Assembly (NCBI RefSeq): GCF_008801405.1
Contig: NZ_VZPV01000004.1
Coordinates: forward strand, 122,011-186,010
Length of the DNA stretch: 64,000 bases
DNA from: Ralstonia insidiosa
Lineage (GTDB): Bacteria; Pseudomonadota; Gammaproteobacteria; Burkholderiales; Burkholderiaceae
Reading direction: 5' to 3'
In this document: positions 26,811 through 35,650 of the stretch, piece by piece
How the letters are laid out: every line of letters starts with the position of its first letter
How positions within the stretch are numbered: position 1 is the stretch's first letter
Position numbers and translations under genes: made by a program
Notes under the pieces: generated by a model
Database searches by the model: none
The model's input: only the letters and a program-made list of their open reading frames with translations
What the model was told of the DNA's origin: nothing

Positions 26811-28118
26811 CTAGCGCTCGGAGTGGCTGGACTGGCGGAACAGTGCCGGCAGCAGGTCGATGAGCTGTTCGCGGCCCTCGCCCTGCGCGTGGTTCAGCGC
26901 ATGCGTCGGGCCGTGGAGGAATTTCTTGGTGAGCGCCTGCGACAGCGCTTCGAGCACGAGCGCCGGATCATCGCCGCGCGCGAGCATGCGCTGCGCGCGT
27001 TCCAGCTCGCCCTGACGCAGCGTTTCGGCCTGCGCGTGCAAGTCGCGGATGACAGGCACCACGCTGCGCGCATCGAGCCAGTGCATGAAATTCTGCACAC
27101 GCGTCTCGATGATGGCCTCGGCCTGCGCGACGGCGGCCTGCCGCAGTGCGTTGCCCTCGCGCACGATGGCGCCGAGGTCGTCCACGGTGTAGAGGAAGAT
27201 GTCCGACAGGCGTGCGACTTCGGGTTCGATGTCGCGCGGCACGGCCAGGTCGACCATGAACATCGGGCGGTGGCGGCGCTGCTTGATGGCGCGCTCCACC
27301 GCACCCAGGCCGATGATGGGCAGCGTGCTGGCCGTGCATGAGACGACGATGTCGAACTCGGCCAGCTTGGTCGGCAGTTCGGCCAGGCGCACGGCGCGGG
27401 CGTTCAGGCCCTGGTTCGACAGCGCTTCGGCCAGCTTCTCGCCGCGCTCCAGCGTCCGGTTGGCAATCACCAGCTCGCGCGGTTTTTGCGCGGCGAAGTG
27501 GGTGGCGCACAGCTCGATCATCTCGCCGGCGCCGATGAACAGCACGCGCTGCTCGGCAATCGATTCGAAGATGCGCTGCGCTAGGCGCACGGCGGCAGCG
27601 GCCATCGACACGGAATGCGCGCCGATCTCCGTCGTGCCGCGCACTTCCTTGGCCACCGCGAAGGTGCGCTGGAATAGCTGATTCAGGTACGTGCCCAGCG
27701 CGCCGGCCTCAGTCGCGGTGCGCACGGCATCTTTCATTTGACCGAGGATCTGCGTCTCGCCCAACACCATCGAGTCGAGCCCGCTGGCCACGCGAAATGC
27801 GTGGCGCACAGCCAACGATTGACCCAGCGAATACACGTGGGGCGCGAGTTCGCTGGCGTCGACGTTGTGGTGCTGCGCCAGCCAACGAATGGCGTGCTCA
27901 TGCGCGGTCTCTTCAGGCAGGTTGCCGTCGGTCGCAAAGTAGAGCTCGGTGCGGTTGCAGGTGGAGAGGATGGCCGCTTCGGCCGTGCTCTTGAGGTGCG
28001 GCAGGTGCTGACGCAGCGTGCCCAGCGCGGGCTTGAGCTGTTCGAGCGGAAACGCCACCTTCTCGCGCAGGGAAAGCGGCGCAGTGTGGTGGTTGATTCC
28101 GAGCGTCAGCAACTGCAT
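26811..28118 (-). CDS. hemA: Glutamyl-tRNA reductase
   Basis: 435 aa. HemA reduces glutamyl-tRNA to glutamate-1-semialdehyde, the first step of tetrapyrrole synthesis. Landmarks: MQLLTLGINHHTAPLSLREKVAF at the start (written as two motifs here, GINHHTAP and REKVAF), the catalytic Cys 54 in LSTCNRTELY, LDSMVLGETQILGQMK, the NADPH site GAGEMIELCATHF and a C-terminal dimerisation helix. I start at ATG 28118, the conserved family start; a GTG at 28148 would add ten residues. It is divergent from the 82-aa membrane gene. Confidence 0.96.
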   Translation of the reverse strand: MQLLTLGINHHTAPLSLREKVAFPLEQLKPALGTLRQHLPHLKSTAEAAILSTCNRTELYFATDGNLPEETAHEHAIRWLAQHHNVDASELAPHVYSLGQSLAVRHAFRVASGLDSMVLGETQILGQMKDAVRTATEAGALGTYLNQLFQRTFAVAKEVRGTTEIGAHSVSMAAAAVRLAQRIFESIAEQRVLFIGAGEMIELCATHFAAQKPRELVIANRTLERGEKLAEALSNQGLNARAVRLAELPTKLAEFDIVVSCTASTLPIIGLGAVERAIKQRRHRPMFMVDLAVPRDIEPEVARLSDIFLYTVDDLGAIVREGNALRQAAVAQAEAIIETRVQNFMHWLDARSVVPVIRDLHAQAETLRQGELERAQRMLARGDDPALVLEALSQALTKKFLHGPTHALNHAQGEGREQLIDLLPALFRQSSHSER

Positions 28119-28372
28119 GTGGGGCGGCCGGTTAAGAGGGAACGGCACGAATTTTGAGCACTCGTGATTATAACGCCGGCCCCGACGCTCGACAGGACAC
28201 AGGGCAATCTGACCAACGATCGGTGTCGAAATGTTGGTTATGCATCACCTGATGACGGGTGCGCTGGGGTTGCCTTCTGTGTGGTTTTCCGCCCGGCCTT
28301 GCGCTAAGGTACGCGTCCAATTGAATCGCGACGCATCGCGAAATCGCGCACGGCAACACGGAGAACAGGCAA

Positions 28373-28621
28373 ATGGGGTGGATCGCGCCGCTATGGATCG
28401 GGCTGGCAGTGGGCGCTGCGGCGCGTTGGCTGTATCCGGGCGGCAAACGCCTCGGCTGGCTGGCTGCGTTGTTGGCTGGCGTGATCGGCGCGTTGGTTGG
28501 CTACTACGGAGGCCAGTTTGCGCACCTGTATGCCGACGGGCAGATCATGGCGTGGACGGCCGCGGTGATCGGCGCGATGGTGGTGCCGGCTGCGTGGGGT
28601 TTGCTGCGGGGCGGCCGCTGA
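28373..28621 (+). CDS. Small membrane protein, GlsB/YeaQ/YmgE-like
   Basis: 82 aa with three hydrophobic segments (IAPLWIGLAVGAAARWLY, WLAALLAGVIGALVGYYGG, WTAAVIGAMVVPAAWGLL). The spacing and the A-R-W-L-Y-P-G-G motif after helix 1 resemble the GlsB/YeaQ/YmgE transglycosylase-associated family. ATG 28373 has GGAG about 14 nt and AGG 6 nt upstream. Its stop codon overlaps the next start (TGATG), so the two genes are translationally coupled. Confidence 0.6.
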   Translation: MGWIAPLWIGLAVGAAARWLYPGGKRLGWLAALLAGVIGALVGYYGGQFAHLYADGQIMAWTAAVIGAMVVPAAWGLLRGGR

Positions 28622-30027
28622 TGCGGCGTGCATGGCGGGCCGGTCTGCTCGCCATCGGCGCGATGTTGCTGGGGCTGCCGGTGGCCGGACTGGCCTATAC
28701 GGTGCGCAGTTGTACCGAGTATTGGTATCCGCCCGCCAAGCCTGGGCAATCCATCTCCGATCTGCGGCCAGAGCGCACCAACGCTTGCCGCAAGCATGCG
28801 ATCGAGATGCGCAGCGACCGTTTTGGCGTGATCGACGGCCAGGGCTACTTCATCACCACCGATGTGAACACGTCACGTGCGTGCGCCGGCGGCGGGCCGG
28901 CGTTCAACCCGTCATGCCTGATCCCCGGGCCCCTTCAGCGCAATGCGGTGTCGGAGGTCCGCAACTACTACCGGCTGACGTCGAATGGCGCGAGCCTGCG
29001 CCCGCTCGGTCAGGGCTATGCGACCGATAGTCGCACGGTGTTCTCCTACACTTCGCCGATTGCCGGTGCGGATGCAGCCAGCTTCCAGGTCTTCACGCCG
29101 GAGGGCGCGGCTGCTGATGCCGCCTGGGCCCGGGACCGCACGCGCATCTACCACGACGAGACGCCCGTGCCGGGCATGGTGCCGGGGCCGGTGACGGTGT
29201 TTGACGAGACCTTCGCTGTCAACGGTGGCCGGGTCTATGAGATCGATGCACTGGACGGCATCAAGCCGCGCCCCGATGTGCGGCCCAACCTGACTGTCCT
29301 GGCTTTTGCGCAGCCGCTGTACTCCAACGTGATCAGCGATGGCCAGCACATCTTCGTGAAGGGCAAGCCGCTGGATGGGGTGCGTGCGGCTTCATTCCAG
29401 ATGCTGCCGTCGACGTGCCCGGTGCCGGGGCTGCCCGAGCTGAAATGCCGGACAGAACTCGTGCGCAACACCACCGCATCGAACTTCCGCATCGCCCGCA
29501 GTGGCAATGACATCCTGTACTTCGGCGAGGTCTACAAGGTCGTGCGCATTCGCAACGCGCCGGACTTCGTCTACTTCCAGGTCGCCGACAGTGACGAACT
29601 GCTGGGTCTCAGCGGCAATCGCCTGTTCCAGCTCGAGGAAATGGGTTCGGCGCTGGGCGATACCGTGATTGGCCGCCCCTATGTGGGCCGCCTGAACGGG
29701 CCGGTCGCCGGTTACCTCGTCGACGAGACCGGCTTTATCTCGCTGCATGATCTGGAGCGCGGCAGTGGTCCGCTGTGCGGTCAGGTGTCTGATCTCGCCA
29801 CGCCCGAGCGCGATGGTGTGTCGCGTTTCGGCCCGATGAAACGCCTGCCCGAGGCCCAGGTGCCCGCTGGCTTCAAGATCGCGTTCGAGAACACGCGTTA
29901 CCGCTACCTGTTCGCCAACCCGCGGCAGTCGACCGAATTCGACACGGTGATTGACCTGCGCGACGGCCGCCGTATGCGGGCCAACTGGTGCGGGGACGGC
30001 ATTCAGCCGCAAGTGGTGCGGCGTTAG
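28621..30027 (+). CDS. Exported DKNYY-repeat-type protein
   Basis: 468 aa with a signal peptide (AGLLAIGAMLLGLPVAGLA). The body has repeated units of the form x-D-x-x-x-V/I-[FY]...G-x-D-A-A-S-F-[QK]-x-[FL], for example SRTVFSYTSP...ADAASFQVF, RTRIYHDETPVPG and GQHIFVKGKPLDG...ASFQML. This matches the DKNYY family, repeats of unknown function in exported proteins. Several Cys are present. It overlaps the small membrane gene by one base and precedes an Asp-box propeller gene. Probably periplasmic or surface-exposed; role unknown. Confidence 0.65.
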   Translation: MRRAWRAGLLAIGAMLLGLPVAGLAYTVRSCTEYWYPPAKPGQSISDLRPERTNACRKHAIEMRSDRFGVIDGQGYFITTDVNTSRACAGGGPAFNPSCLIPGPLQRNAVSEVRNYYRLTSNGASLRPLGQGYATDSRTVFSYTSPIAGADAASFQVFTPEGAAADAAWARDRTRIYHDETPVPGMVPGPVTVFDETFAVNGGRVYEIDALDGIKPRPDVRPNLTVLAFAQPLYSNVISDGQHIFVKGKPLDGVRAASFQMLPSTCPVPGLPELKCRTELVRNTTASNFRIARSGNDILYFGEVYKVVRIRNAPDFVYFQVADSDELLGLSGNRLFQLEEMGSALGDTVIGRPYVGRLNGPVAGYLVDETGFISLHDLERGSGPLCGQVSDLATPERDGVSRFGPMKRLPEAQVPAGFKIAFENTRYRYLFANPRQSTEFDTVIDLRDGRRMRANWCGDGIQPQVVRR

Positions 30028-30100
30028 AACCCCAAGCGTGGTTAACCGCCGTTAACATGGCTTTGCTATCGTGGCGCGCTTTGCACAAGGCGCGCCAACC

Positions 30101-31612
30101 ATGCTCCGCTCCCGTTTCTCCAACAAGACGTTGCGTCGCGTCGGGCTCGTCATCCTGCTGGCCGCGCCGGCTTGGTACATGGGCAAGATCACCATGGCCA
30201 AGTTCGAGATCGGCGGCGCCAGCCCCAACCAGCGTACGCTGGGCGCCGCCGCCTTTGTCGAGCAGCGCGGCATGGAGCAGATGTGCACTGGCGTGACCGT
30301 CACGCCGCAGTCGACCTGGCTGATCGGCAGTTACGAGGGCTCGCGCGATGTGGTGCCCGGCGATACCCACCCCGTCAGCATCGATGCACTGCTGCACGAC
30401 AAGGCCACCACCGACGCCAACGGCGATGAGCCGACGGGCTCGCGCGGCATGCGCGAACGGACAACCTCCTTTCTCTCGCGCCTGAACGCGCAGGGCCAGT
30501 TCGAGCTGGTGGCCACCGTCAGCGGCACCACCTGCCTGCAGACCACTCCCGATGGGCGCACGCTCTATCTGCTCACGAGCCAGGACCGCCCGGCCTCTGC
30601 CAGCGGCGACGGCATCCAGCAGACCGCCGTGTTCCGCAGCGACGACCAGGGCAAGACCTGGACCTGGCAACGCGCGGGGTTCATGGACACCACCAATGTT
30701 TCTGCCTGGGCGCTCAAGCTGAGCGGGTTCGGCGCGCAGGAGCTGTGGAGCGTGGGTTCGGGCGACGGCCTAGTCTTCGGTGCAGACGCCGAGGCAGATG
30801 CCGGCGCAGACAATCCTGCGCCGGACACAGGCCGCGCCGTGGCGCTGTTCTACTCCAATGACGGCGGCAAGACCGCGCAGCGCGTGCCGGTTCCCCGGTC
30901 GATGCTGGTCAACGTGGACCACGTGCGCGGCAAGGCGCCGTCGGGCGTCGAATGGGGCTCCGGCGCCGAAGCCGTGGAGGGCGAGGTGCAGGCGCAGGTC
31001 GTGCAGCTGGATGCCCAGCGCGCGGTGCTCTGGGTCTCGCAACGCTTCCGCTACAGCCGGCCCGACAGTGCGTACTACGCTGGCGCCGTGCTGGTGACCA
31101 GCCGCGCTGAACTGCGTCGTGTCGACGACCACTGGCAGGTGGGTGCGCATCAACGCCTGGAAGACACCTGGGTTGACGCGGTCTACCGCAACCCCGCGGG
31201 CCGCGTGATCGGCCTGATCGACCATGCCGGCGACAAGCGCACGCAGGTGGCGCTGCTGGATGCCACCACCCTGGCCTGGAATGAGCAGGGCAGTCTGCCC
31301 ACGTCGTTCGATCCGCTGTCGGCCAGCACCTATACGCGTGGCTTCTGGGCCGGGCAGGAGACGCTGGTGGCCAATGTGAGCGGCACCCACCATGTGCCGA
31401 AGTGGATCTACCTCTGGTCTGCAGACGGCGCCCAGATCTCGGGCGATGCGGTGTTTTACTCGCGCGACTGGGGGCGCTCCTGGCATCGGCTGGCGATCCC
31501 GGGCTACTTGGGCGTGGCCGGCTTCGACGCCGCGAGCGACGAGGTGTTCTGGTCCAAGGGCAACTGGTACGAGAGTTCGGACAAGCGCGTCTACGGCTAC
31601 GGCCTGCGCTAG
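30101..31612 (+). CDS. Membrane-anchored or exported Asp-box beta-propeller protein
   Basis: 503 aa. An N-terminal hydrophobic segment (VGLVILLAAPAWYM) acts as anchor or uncleaved signal. Three BNR/Asp-box motifs (S-x-D-x-G-x-x-W) are visible or near-complete: SDDQGKTW, SNDGGKTA and SRDWGRSW, spread along the chain as in sialidase-like propellers. I see no full sialidase active site, so a binding or structural propeller is more likely than an enzyme. ATG 30101 is preferred to 30071 because it directly precedes the basic-hydrophobic signal. It ends at a strong terminator. Confidence 0.65.
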   Translation: MLRSRFSNKTLRRVGLVILLAAPAWYMGKITMAKFEIGGASPNQRTLGAAAFVEQRGMEQMCTGVTVTPQSTWLIGSYEGSRDVVPGDTHPVSIDALLHDKATTDANGDEPTGSRGMRERTTSFLSRLNAQGQFELVATVSGTTCLQTTPDGRTLYLLTSQDRPASASGDGIQQTAVFRSDDQGKTWTWQRAGFMDTTNVSAWALKLSGFGAQELWSVGSGDGLVFGADAEADAGADNPAPDTGRAVALFYSNDGGKTAQRVPVPRSMLVNVDHVRGKAPSGVEWGSGAEAVEGEVQAQVVQLDAQRAVLWVSQRFRYSRPDSAYYAGAVLVTSRAELRRVDDHWQVGAHQRLEDTWVDAVYRNPAGRVIGLIDHAGDKRTQVALLDATTLAWNEQGSLPTSFDPLSASTYTRGFWAGQETLVANVSGTHHVPKWIYLWSADGAQISGDAVFYSRDWGRSWHRLAIPGYLGVAGFDAASDEVFWSKGNWYESSDKRVYGYGLR

Positions 31613-31637
31613 TCGCCGTCGCCCCGATCGCCGGACA

Positions 31638-31672
31638 TGAAAACAGCCCCGCCGCAACGCGGGGCTGTTTTC
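31638..31672. terminator. Terminator after the propeller gene
   Basis: GAAAACAGCCCCG (31639-31651) pairs with CGGGGCTGTTTTC (31660-31672). Symmetric A and T tracts make it usable in both directions. Confidence 0.85.
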
Positions 31673-31960
31673 GTTGCGCCTGCCTGATCAGACCTTGAAC
31701 AGGACGTGCAGCATGTCGCCGAAGCTGCCGTATCGATCTGCATTGCCTGTAAAAAAGTGATGCTTAATCGCCTCAAAGTCGCCATGCCCGCTGGATGCCG
31801 TTTGACTTGCGCCAGCGCGTGGCGGTAACCCAGGCGCCGGCTCCCGCCCCATCTGCGGCACCTTCCCGACGCGCCAACTGTGGTCGACCCGCATTTTTGT
31901 GCGGCAGACGGAGGAGTATCATCGGCGCCCTGTTCACCACACCCGCCGGGAAGATTCAAC

Positions 31961-32737
31961 ATGTTGATCAAGCGCTTCGTCATGGCCGCCGCTGTTCTGA
32001 CCACCCTCGCCATGGCGCCAGGCGGCGCATCGGCGGAGCCCACCTACATCGTTGGCGCAGGCGGCACCTACCGCCCGTTCGAGTTCGAAACCCCGCAGAA
32101 GGAATTGACCGGTTTCGACATCGACCTTATCAAGGCGATTGGCAAGGCTGGCGGCTTCAACGTCAAGCTGGTCAACTCACCGTTTGAGGGTATTTTTGCT
32201 GCGCTCAACCAGGGCGACCGCGACATCATCATTTCGGGCCTCACCATTACCGACCAGCGCAAGCAGATGGTCGATTTTTCCGCGCCGTACTTTCCGGCCA
32301 GCCAGGTGATCATCACCGCGCCGAACGCCAAGATCGCCGGTCTGGCAGACCTGAAGAAGCGCCAGGTTGGCGTGGTGGCGTCGAGCGCCGGTGACACCGC
32401 GGTCTCCGAAGAACTGGGTCGCACCAGCTCGGCCATCAAGCGCTTCGACAACACGCCGCTGATGCTCGAAGAGCTGTACCGTGGCGGTGTCGATGCGGCG
32501 GTGGGCGATGTGGGCGTGATCAAGTTCTACGTCAAGAGCCACCCGGAAAAGCCCTTCAGCCTGGTCTCTGACGCGAAGTTCAAGCCGCAGTACTTCGGCA
32601 TCGCGGTCAAGAAGGGCAACAAGGTGGTGCTCGACCAGATCAACACCGGCCTGAAGAAGGTTGTTGCCGACGGCACCTACGCCAAGATCTACAAGCACTG
32701 GTTTGACGACAACGTGCCGACGCTACCCCAACAATAA
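31961..32737 (+). CDS. Polar amino-acid ABC transporter, periplasmic binding protein
   Basis: 258-aa solute-binding protein family 3. A Sec signal (MLIKRFVMAAAVLTTLAM...ASA) precedes YIVGAGGTYRPFEF, GFDIDLIKAIGKAGGF, the ligand-site FEGIFAALNQGDRDIIISGLTITDQRK and LMLEELYRGGVDAAVGD. This is the GlnH/ArtJ-like fold that captures polar amino acids. ATG 31961 has GGGAAG upstream. It heads an operon with permease, ATPase and an MFS gene. Ligand cannot be fixed from sequence. Confidence 0.9.
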   Translation: MLIKRFVMAAAVLTTLAMAPGGASAEPTYIVGAGGTYRPFEFETPQKELTGFDIDLIKAIGKAGGFNVKLVNSPFEGIFAALNQGDRDIIISGLTITDQRKQMVDFSAPYFPASQVIITAPNAKIAGLADLKKRQVGVVASSAGDTAVSEELGRTSSAIKRFDNTPLMLEELYRGGVDAAVGDVGVIKFYVKSHPEKPFSLVSDAKFKPQYFGIAVKKGNKVVLDQINTGLKKVVADGTYAKIYKHWFDDNVPTLPQQ

Positions 32738-32777
32738 GCAGCAATAAGCACGATTGCGCACCACGCGTTTTTCCCCG

Positions 32778-32796
32778 GAGCCGGCATTGCCGGCTC
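32778..32796 (+). promoter_or_regulatory. Hairpin between binding-protein and permease genes
   Basis: GAGCCGGC (32778-32785) pairs with GCCGGCTC (32789-32796) around ATT, followed by GTTTC. In ABC operons such stems after the binding-protein gene stabilise its message or partly end transcription so that it is made in excess over the permease. Confidence 0.55.
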
Positions 32797-32833
32797 GTTT
32801 CATTCTGTTGCTCCAATAAAAAAGGTGGTCTCC

Positions 32834-33583
32834 ATGGGTGGGTTCCAGTGGAACATCATCGGCGAATATCTGCCGCTCTTCGTCGAGGGCACGCTGATGA
32901 CGCTCAAGTGCACGGTGATCTGCGTGATCGCCGGCACGTTGCTCGGGCTGGTGCTCGGCGTTGGCCGGCTGGCCGAGGCGCGCCATGGCTTCTACAAGTA
33001 TTTCCTGCGCTACGCGGTGCAGTATCCGGTGCGCTTCTATGTCAGCTTCTTTCGCGGCACGCCGCTGTTCGTGCAGATTCTGCTGATCCACTTTGCGCTG
33101 ATGCCGTTGCTCATCAACCCGGCAGATGGCTGGCTCATCAGCGGTGAGCTGGCGCGTGATGTGCGGCAGCAGTACGGCGCGTTCACGTCGGCGGTGCTCG
33201 CCATCTCGCTGAATGCGGGCGCGTATGTGTCGGAAATCTTCCGCGCCGGCATCCAGTCGATCGACCGCGGCCAATCGGAGGCGGCGCGCTCGCTGGGCAT
33301 GACCTACATGGAGACGCTGCGCCGCGTCGTGCTGCCGCAGGCGTTTCGCCGCATGCTGCCACCGCTAGGCAACAACGCCATCGCCATCGTCAAGGATTCG
33401 TCGCTGGCCTCGGCCATCGGTCTGGCGGAACTGGCCTATGCCGCACGCACCGTGTCGGGCGCGTATGCGCGCTACTGGGAGCCGTATCTGACGATCTCGC
33501 TCATCTACTGGGCAATCACGCTGGTCTTGTCGGCCGGGGTTCAACATCTGGAAGCGAGGTACGGCAAGAATGATCGTCGTTAA
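32834..33583 (+). CDS. Polar amino-acid ABC transporter permease
   Basis: 249-aa inner-membrane permease of the HisMQ/GlnP class. It shows FVEGTLMTLKCTVICVIAGTLLGL at the first helix, FRGTPLFVQILLI, and the EAA loop EAARSLGMTYMETLRRVVLPQAFRRMLPPLGN that docks on the ATPase. ATG 32834 follows AAGGTGG. Its end overlaps the ATPase gene by 14 nt. Confidence 0.92.
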   Translation: MGGFQWNIIGEYLPLFVEGTLMTLKCTVICVIAGTLLGLVLGVGRLAEARHGFYKYFLRYAVQYPVRFYVSFFRGTPLFVQILLIHFALMPLLINPADGWLISGELARDVRQQYGAFTSAVLAISLNAGAYVSEIFRAGIQSIDRGQSEAARSLGMTYMETLRRVVLPQAFRRMLPPLGNNAIAIVKDSSLASAIGLAELAYAARTVSGAYARYWEPYLTISLIYWAITLVLSAGVQHLEARYGKNDRR

Positions 33584-34292
33584 CAACCTGCAGAAGCAGT
33601 ACGGCAATACGCACGTGCTGCGCGGCATCACCTGCCGCATCGAAGAGCGCGAAGTGGTGTGCGTGATCGGCCCGTCGGGCTCGGGCAAGAGCACGTTCCT
33701 GCGCTGCCTGAACGGGCTGGAAACGGTCTCGGGCGGCGAGGTGCTGGTCAACGGTTTCCACGTGGAAGACCCGAAGACCGATCTGAACAAGATGCGCGCC
33801 AGCGTGGGCATGGTTTTCCAGCGCTTCAACCTGTTTGCGCATATGTCGGTGCTCGACAACCTCGTGCTCGCGCCGATGCAGGTGCGCCGCATGAAGCGCG
33901 ACGAGGCCGTCATCGTGGCCGAGCAACTGCTGCGCAAGGTCGGCCTGCTCGACAAGATCGACGCGCACCCGAGCCAGCTTTCGGGCGGTCAGCAGCAGCG
34001 TGTGGCCATCGCCCGCGCGCTGGCGATGTCGCCCACCGTGATGCTGTTCGACGAACCCACGTCTGCGCTGGACCCGGAGCTCGTCGGCGAAGTGCTGGAG
34101 GTGATGAAGTCGCTGGCCGAAGAGGGCATGACGATGGTGGTCGTCACGCACGAAATGGCCTTCGCGCGGGAAGTGTCGGACCGCGTGTTCTTCATCGACC
34201 AGGGCGTGATCATGGAAGAGGGGGCGCCAGAGCAGATTTTCACGGCGCCCAAGCACGAGCGCACGCGCGAATTCCTGCGCAAGGTGTTGTAG
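33570..34292 (+). CDS. Polar amino-acid ABC transporter ATP-binding protein
   Basis: 240-aa GlnQ/HisP-type ATPase. Walker A GPSGSGKST, Q-loop FQRFNLFAHM, signature LSGGQQQRVAIARAL, Walker B VMLFDEPTSALD and switch His in VVTHEM are all intact. It overlaps the permease gene by 14 nt, a sign of translational coupling, and is followed 10 bases later by the MFS gene. Confidence 0.94.
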   Translation: MIVVNNLQKQYGNTHVLRGITCRIEEREVVCVIGPSGSGKSTFLRCLNGLETVSGGEVLVNGFHVEDPKTDLNKMRASVGMVFQRFNLFAHMSVLDNLVLAPMQVRRMKRDEAVIVAEQLLRKVGLLDKIDAHPSQLSGGQQQRVAIARALAMSPTVMLFDEPTSALDPELVGEVLEVMKSLAEEGMTMVVVTHEMAFAREVSDRVFFIDQGVIMEEGAPEQIFTAPKHERTREFLRKVL

Positions 34293-34302
34293 GAGCGACC
34301 AG

Positions 34303-35559
34303 ATGGAAGCGAACGCAAGCGCATCGCCCGCGGGCGCCGATACTCCGGCGTCGCCTCCCGCGCAGACCTCGGCCTACGCCTGGAAAGCGTTGGCCGGTTC
34401 AACCATCGGTTATGCGATGGACGGTTTTGATCTGCTGATTCTGGGCTTCATGCTGCCCGCCATCAGCGCGGCGCTGGCCCTGACGCCGAGCCAGTCCGGC
34501 GCTCTGGTGACCTGGACGCTGATTGGCGCGGTGGCCGGCGGCATCGTGTTCGGCGCGTTGAGCGATGTGTACGGCCGTGTGCGCGTGCTCACCTGGACCA
34601 TCGTGCTGTTTGCCGTGTTCACGGGCCTGTGTGCCTTTGCCCAAGGCTTCAGCGATCTGCTGGTCTATCGCACCATCGCCGGGATCGGCCTGGGCGGCGA
34701 ATTCGGGATCGGCATGGCGCTGGTGGCCGAAGCGTGGCCCGCGCACAAGCGGGCGCGGGTGTCTTCGTATGTGGCGCTGGGCTGGCAGTCGGGCGTGCTG
34801 TTGGCGGCGTTGCTCACGCCGATGCTGCTGCCGGTTATCGGCTGGCGCGGCATGTTCGTGCTGGGGATGGCGCCCGCGCTGGTGGCCTGGCTGGTCCGCA
34901 AGACGCTGCACGAGCCGGTCGTCTTCGTCCGCCACGTGGATGCCGCGCGCCCGAAGCCCAATGCCTTCCGGCTGCTGGTGGCCGATGCCCGCACCACGCG
35001 CACCAGCCTGGGCATCGTCATCCTCTGCGCCGTCCAGAACTTCGGCTACTACGGCATCATGATCTGGCTGCCGACGTATCTGGGCAAGACGCTGGGCTTC
35101 TCGCTCACCAAGTCTGCGCTGTGGACCTCCGTCACGATTCTCGGAATGATGGCCGGCATCGTGGTGTTCGGTCATCTGGCCGACCGCATCGGGCGCAAGC
35201 CGACGTTCCTGATCTTCCAGGCGGGTGCCGTGGCCATGGTGTTGACCTATGCGCAGCTGACCGATCCGGTGACGATGCTCTGGGCCGGCGCGCTCATGGG
35301 CATGTTCGTCAACGGCATGATCGGCGGCTACGGCGCGCTCATCTCCGAGGCGTATCCGACGGCCGCTCGGGCCACTGCGCAGAACGTACTGTTCAACATT
35401 GGCCGTGCCATCGGTGGGTTTGGGCCGGTGGCGATCGGCAGCCTGGCGGCGGCGTATTCGTTTCAGGTGGCGATTGCGCTTCTGGCCGGCATCTATGTGC
35501 TGGACATGCTGGCGACGTTCTTCTTGATCCCTGAGCTGAAGGGCGCTGAACTAGTCTGA
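34303..35559 (+). CDS. MFS transporter (AAHS/metabolite:H+ symporter-like)
   Basis: 418-aa major facilitator with twelve helices. A Pro/Ala-rich cytosolic start leads to YAMDGFDLLILGFMLPAI, the D-x-x-D/DGFDL motif of the aromatic-acid/sugar-acid branch, then GALSDVYGRVRVL (motif A), GIGLGGEFGIGMALVAEAWP and GHLADRIGRKPTFL in the second half. GGAG lies 8 nt before ATG 34303, so it is probably co-transcribed with the amino-acid ABC genes. The substrate is unknown; a carboxylate related to the ABC ligand's catabolism is a guess. Confidence 0.85.
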   Translation: MEANASASPAGADTPASPPAQTSAYAWKALAGSTIGYAMDGFDLLILGFMLPAISAALALTPSQSGALVTWTLIGAVAGGIVFGALSDVYGRVRVLTWTIVLFAVFTGLCAFAQGFSDLLVYRTIAGIGLGGEFGIGMALVAEAWPAHKRARVSSYVALGWQSGVLLAALLTPMLLPVIGWRGMFVLGMAPALVAWLVRKTLHEPVVFVRHVDAARPKPNAFRLLVADARTTRTSLGIVILCAVQNFGYYGIMIWLPTYLGKTLGFSLTKSALWTSVTILGMMAGIVVFGHLADRIGRKPTFLIFQAGAVAMVLTYAQLTDPVTMLWAGALMGMFVNGMIGGYGALISEAYPTAARATAQNVLFNIGRAIGGFGPVAIGSLAAAYSFQVAIALLAGIYVLDMLATFFLIPELKGAELV

Positions 35560-35593
35560 CGGCAGACCGTTGGCTTGCGCGTTGCCCATAAGG

Positions 35594-35620
35594 AAAGCCC
35601 CGCACTGCGGGGCTTTTGGG
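35594..35620. terminator. Bidirectional terminator after the MFS gene
   Basis: AAAGCCCCGC (35594-35603) pairs with GCGGGGCTTT (35607-35616) around ACT, followed by TT. It lies between the convergent MFS and YhcG-like genes and marks the left edge of the likely insert. Confidence 0.8.
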
Positions 35621-35650
35621 AAGTGCTTTTCCAGCAGTTTGGCGGTGTGC

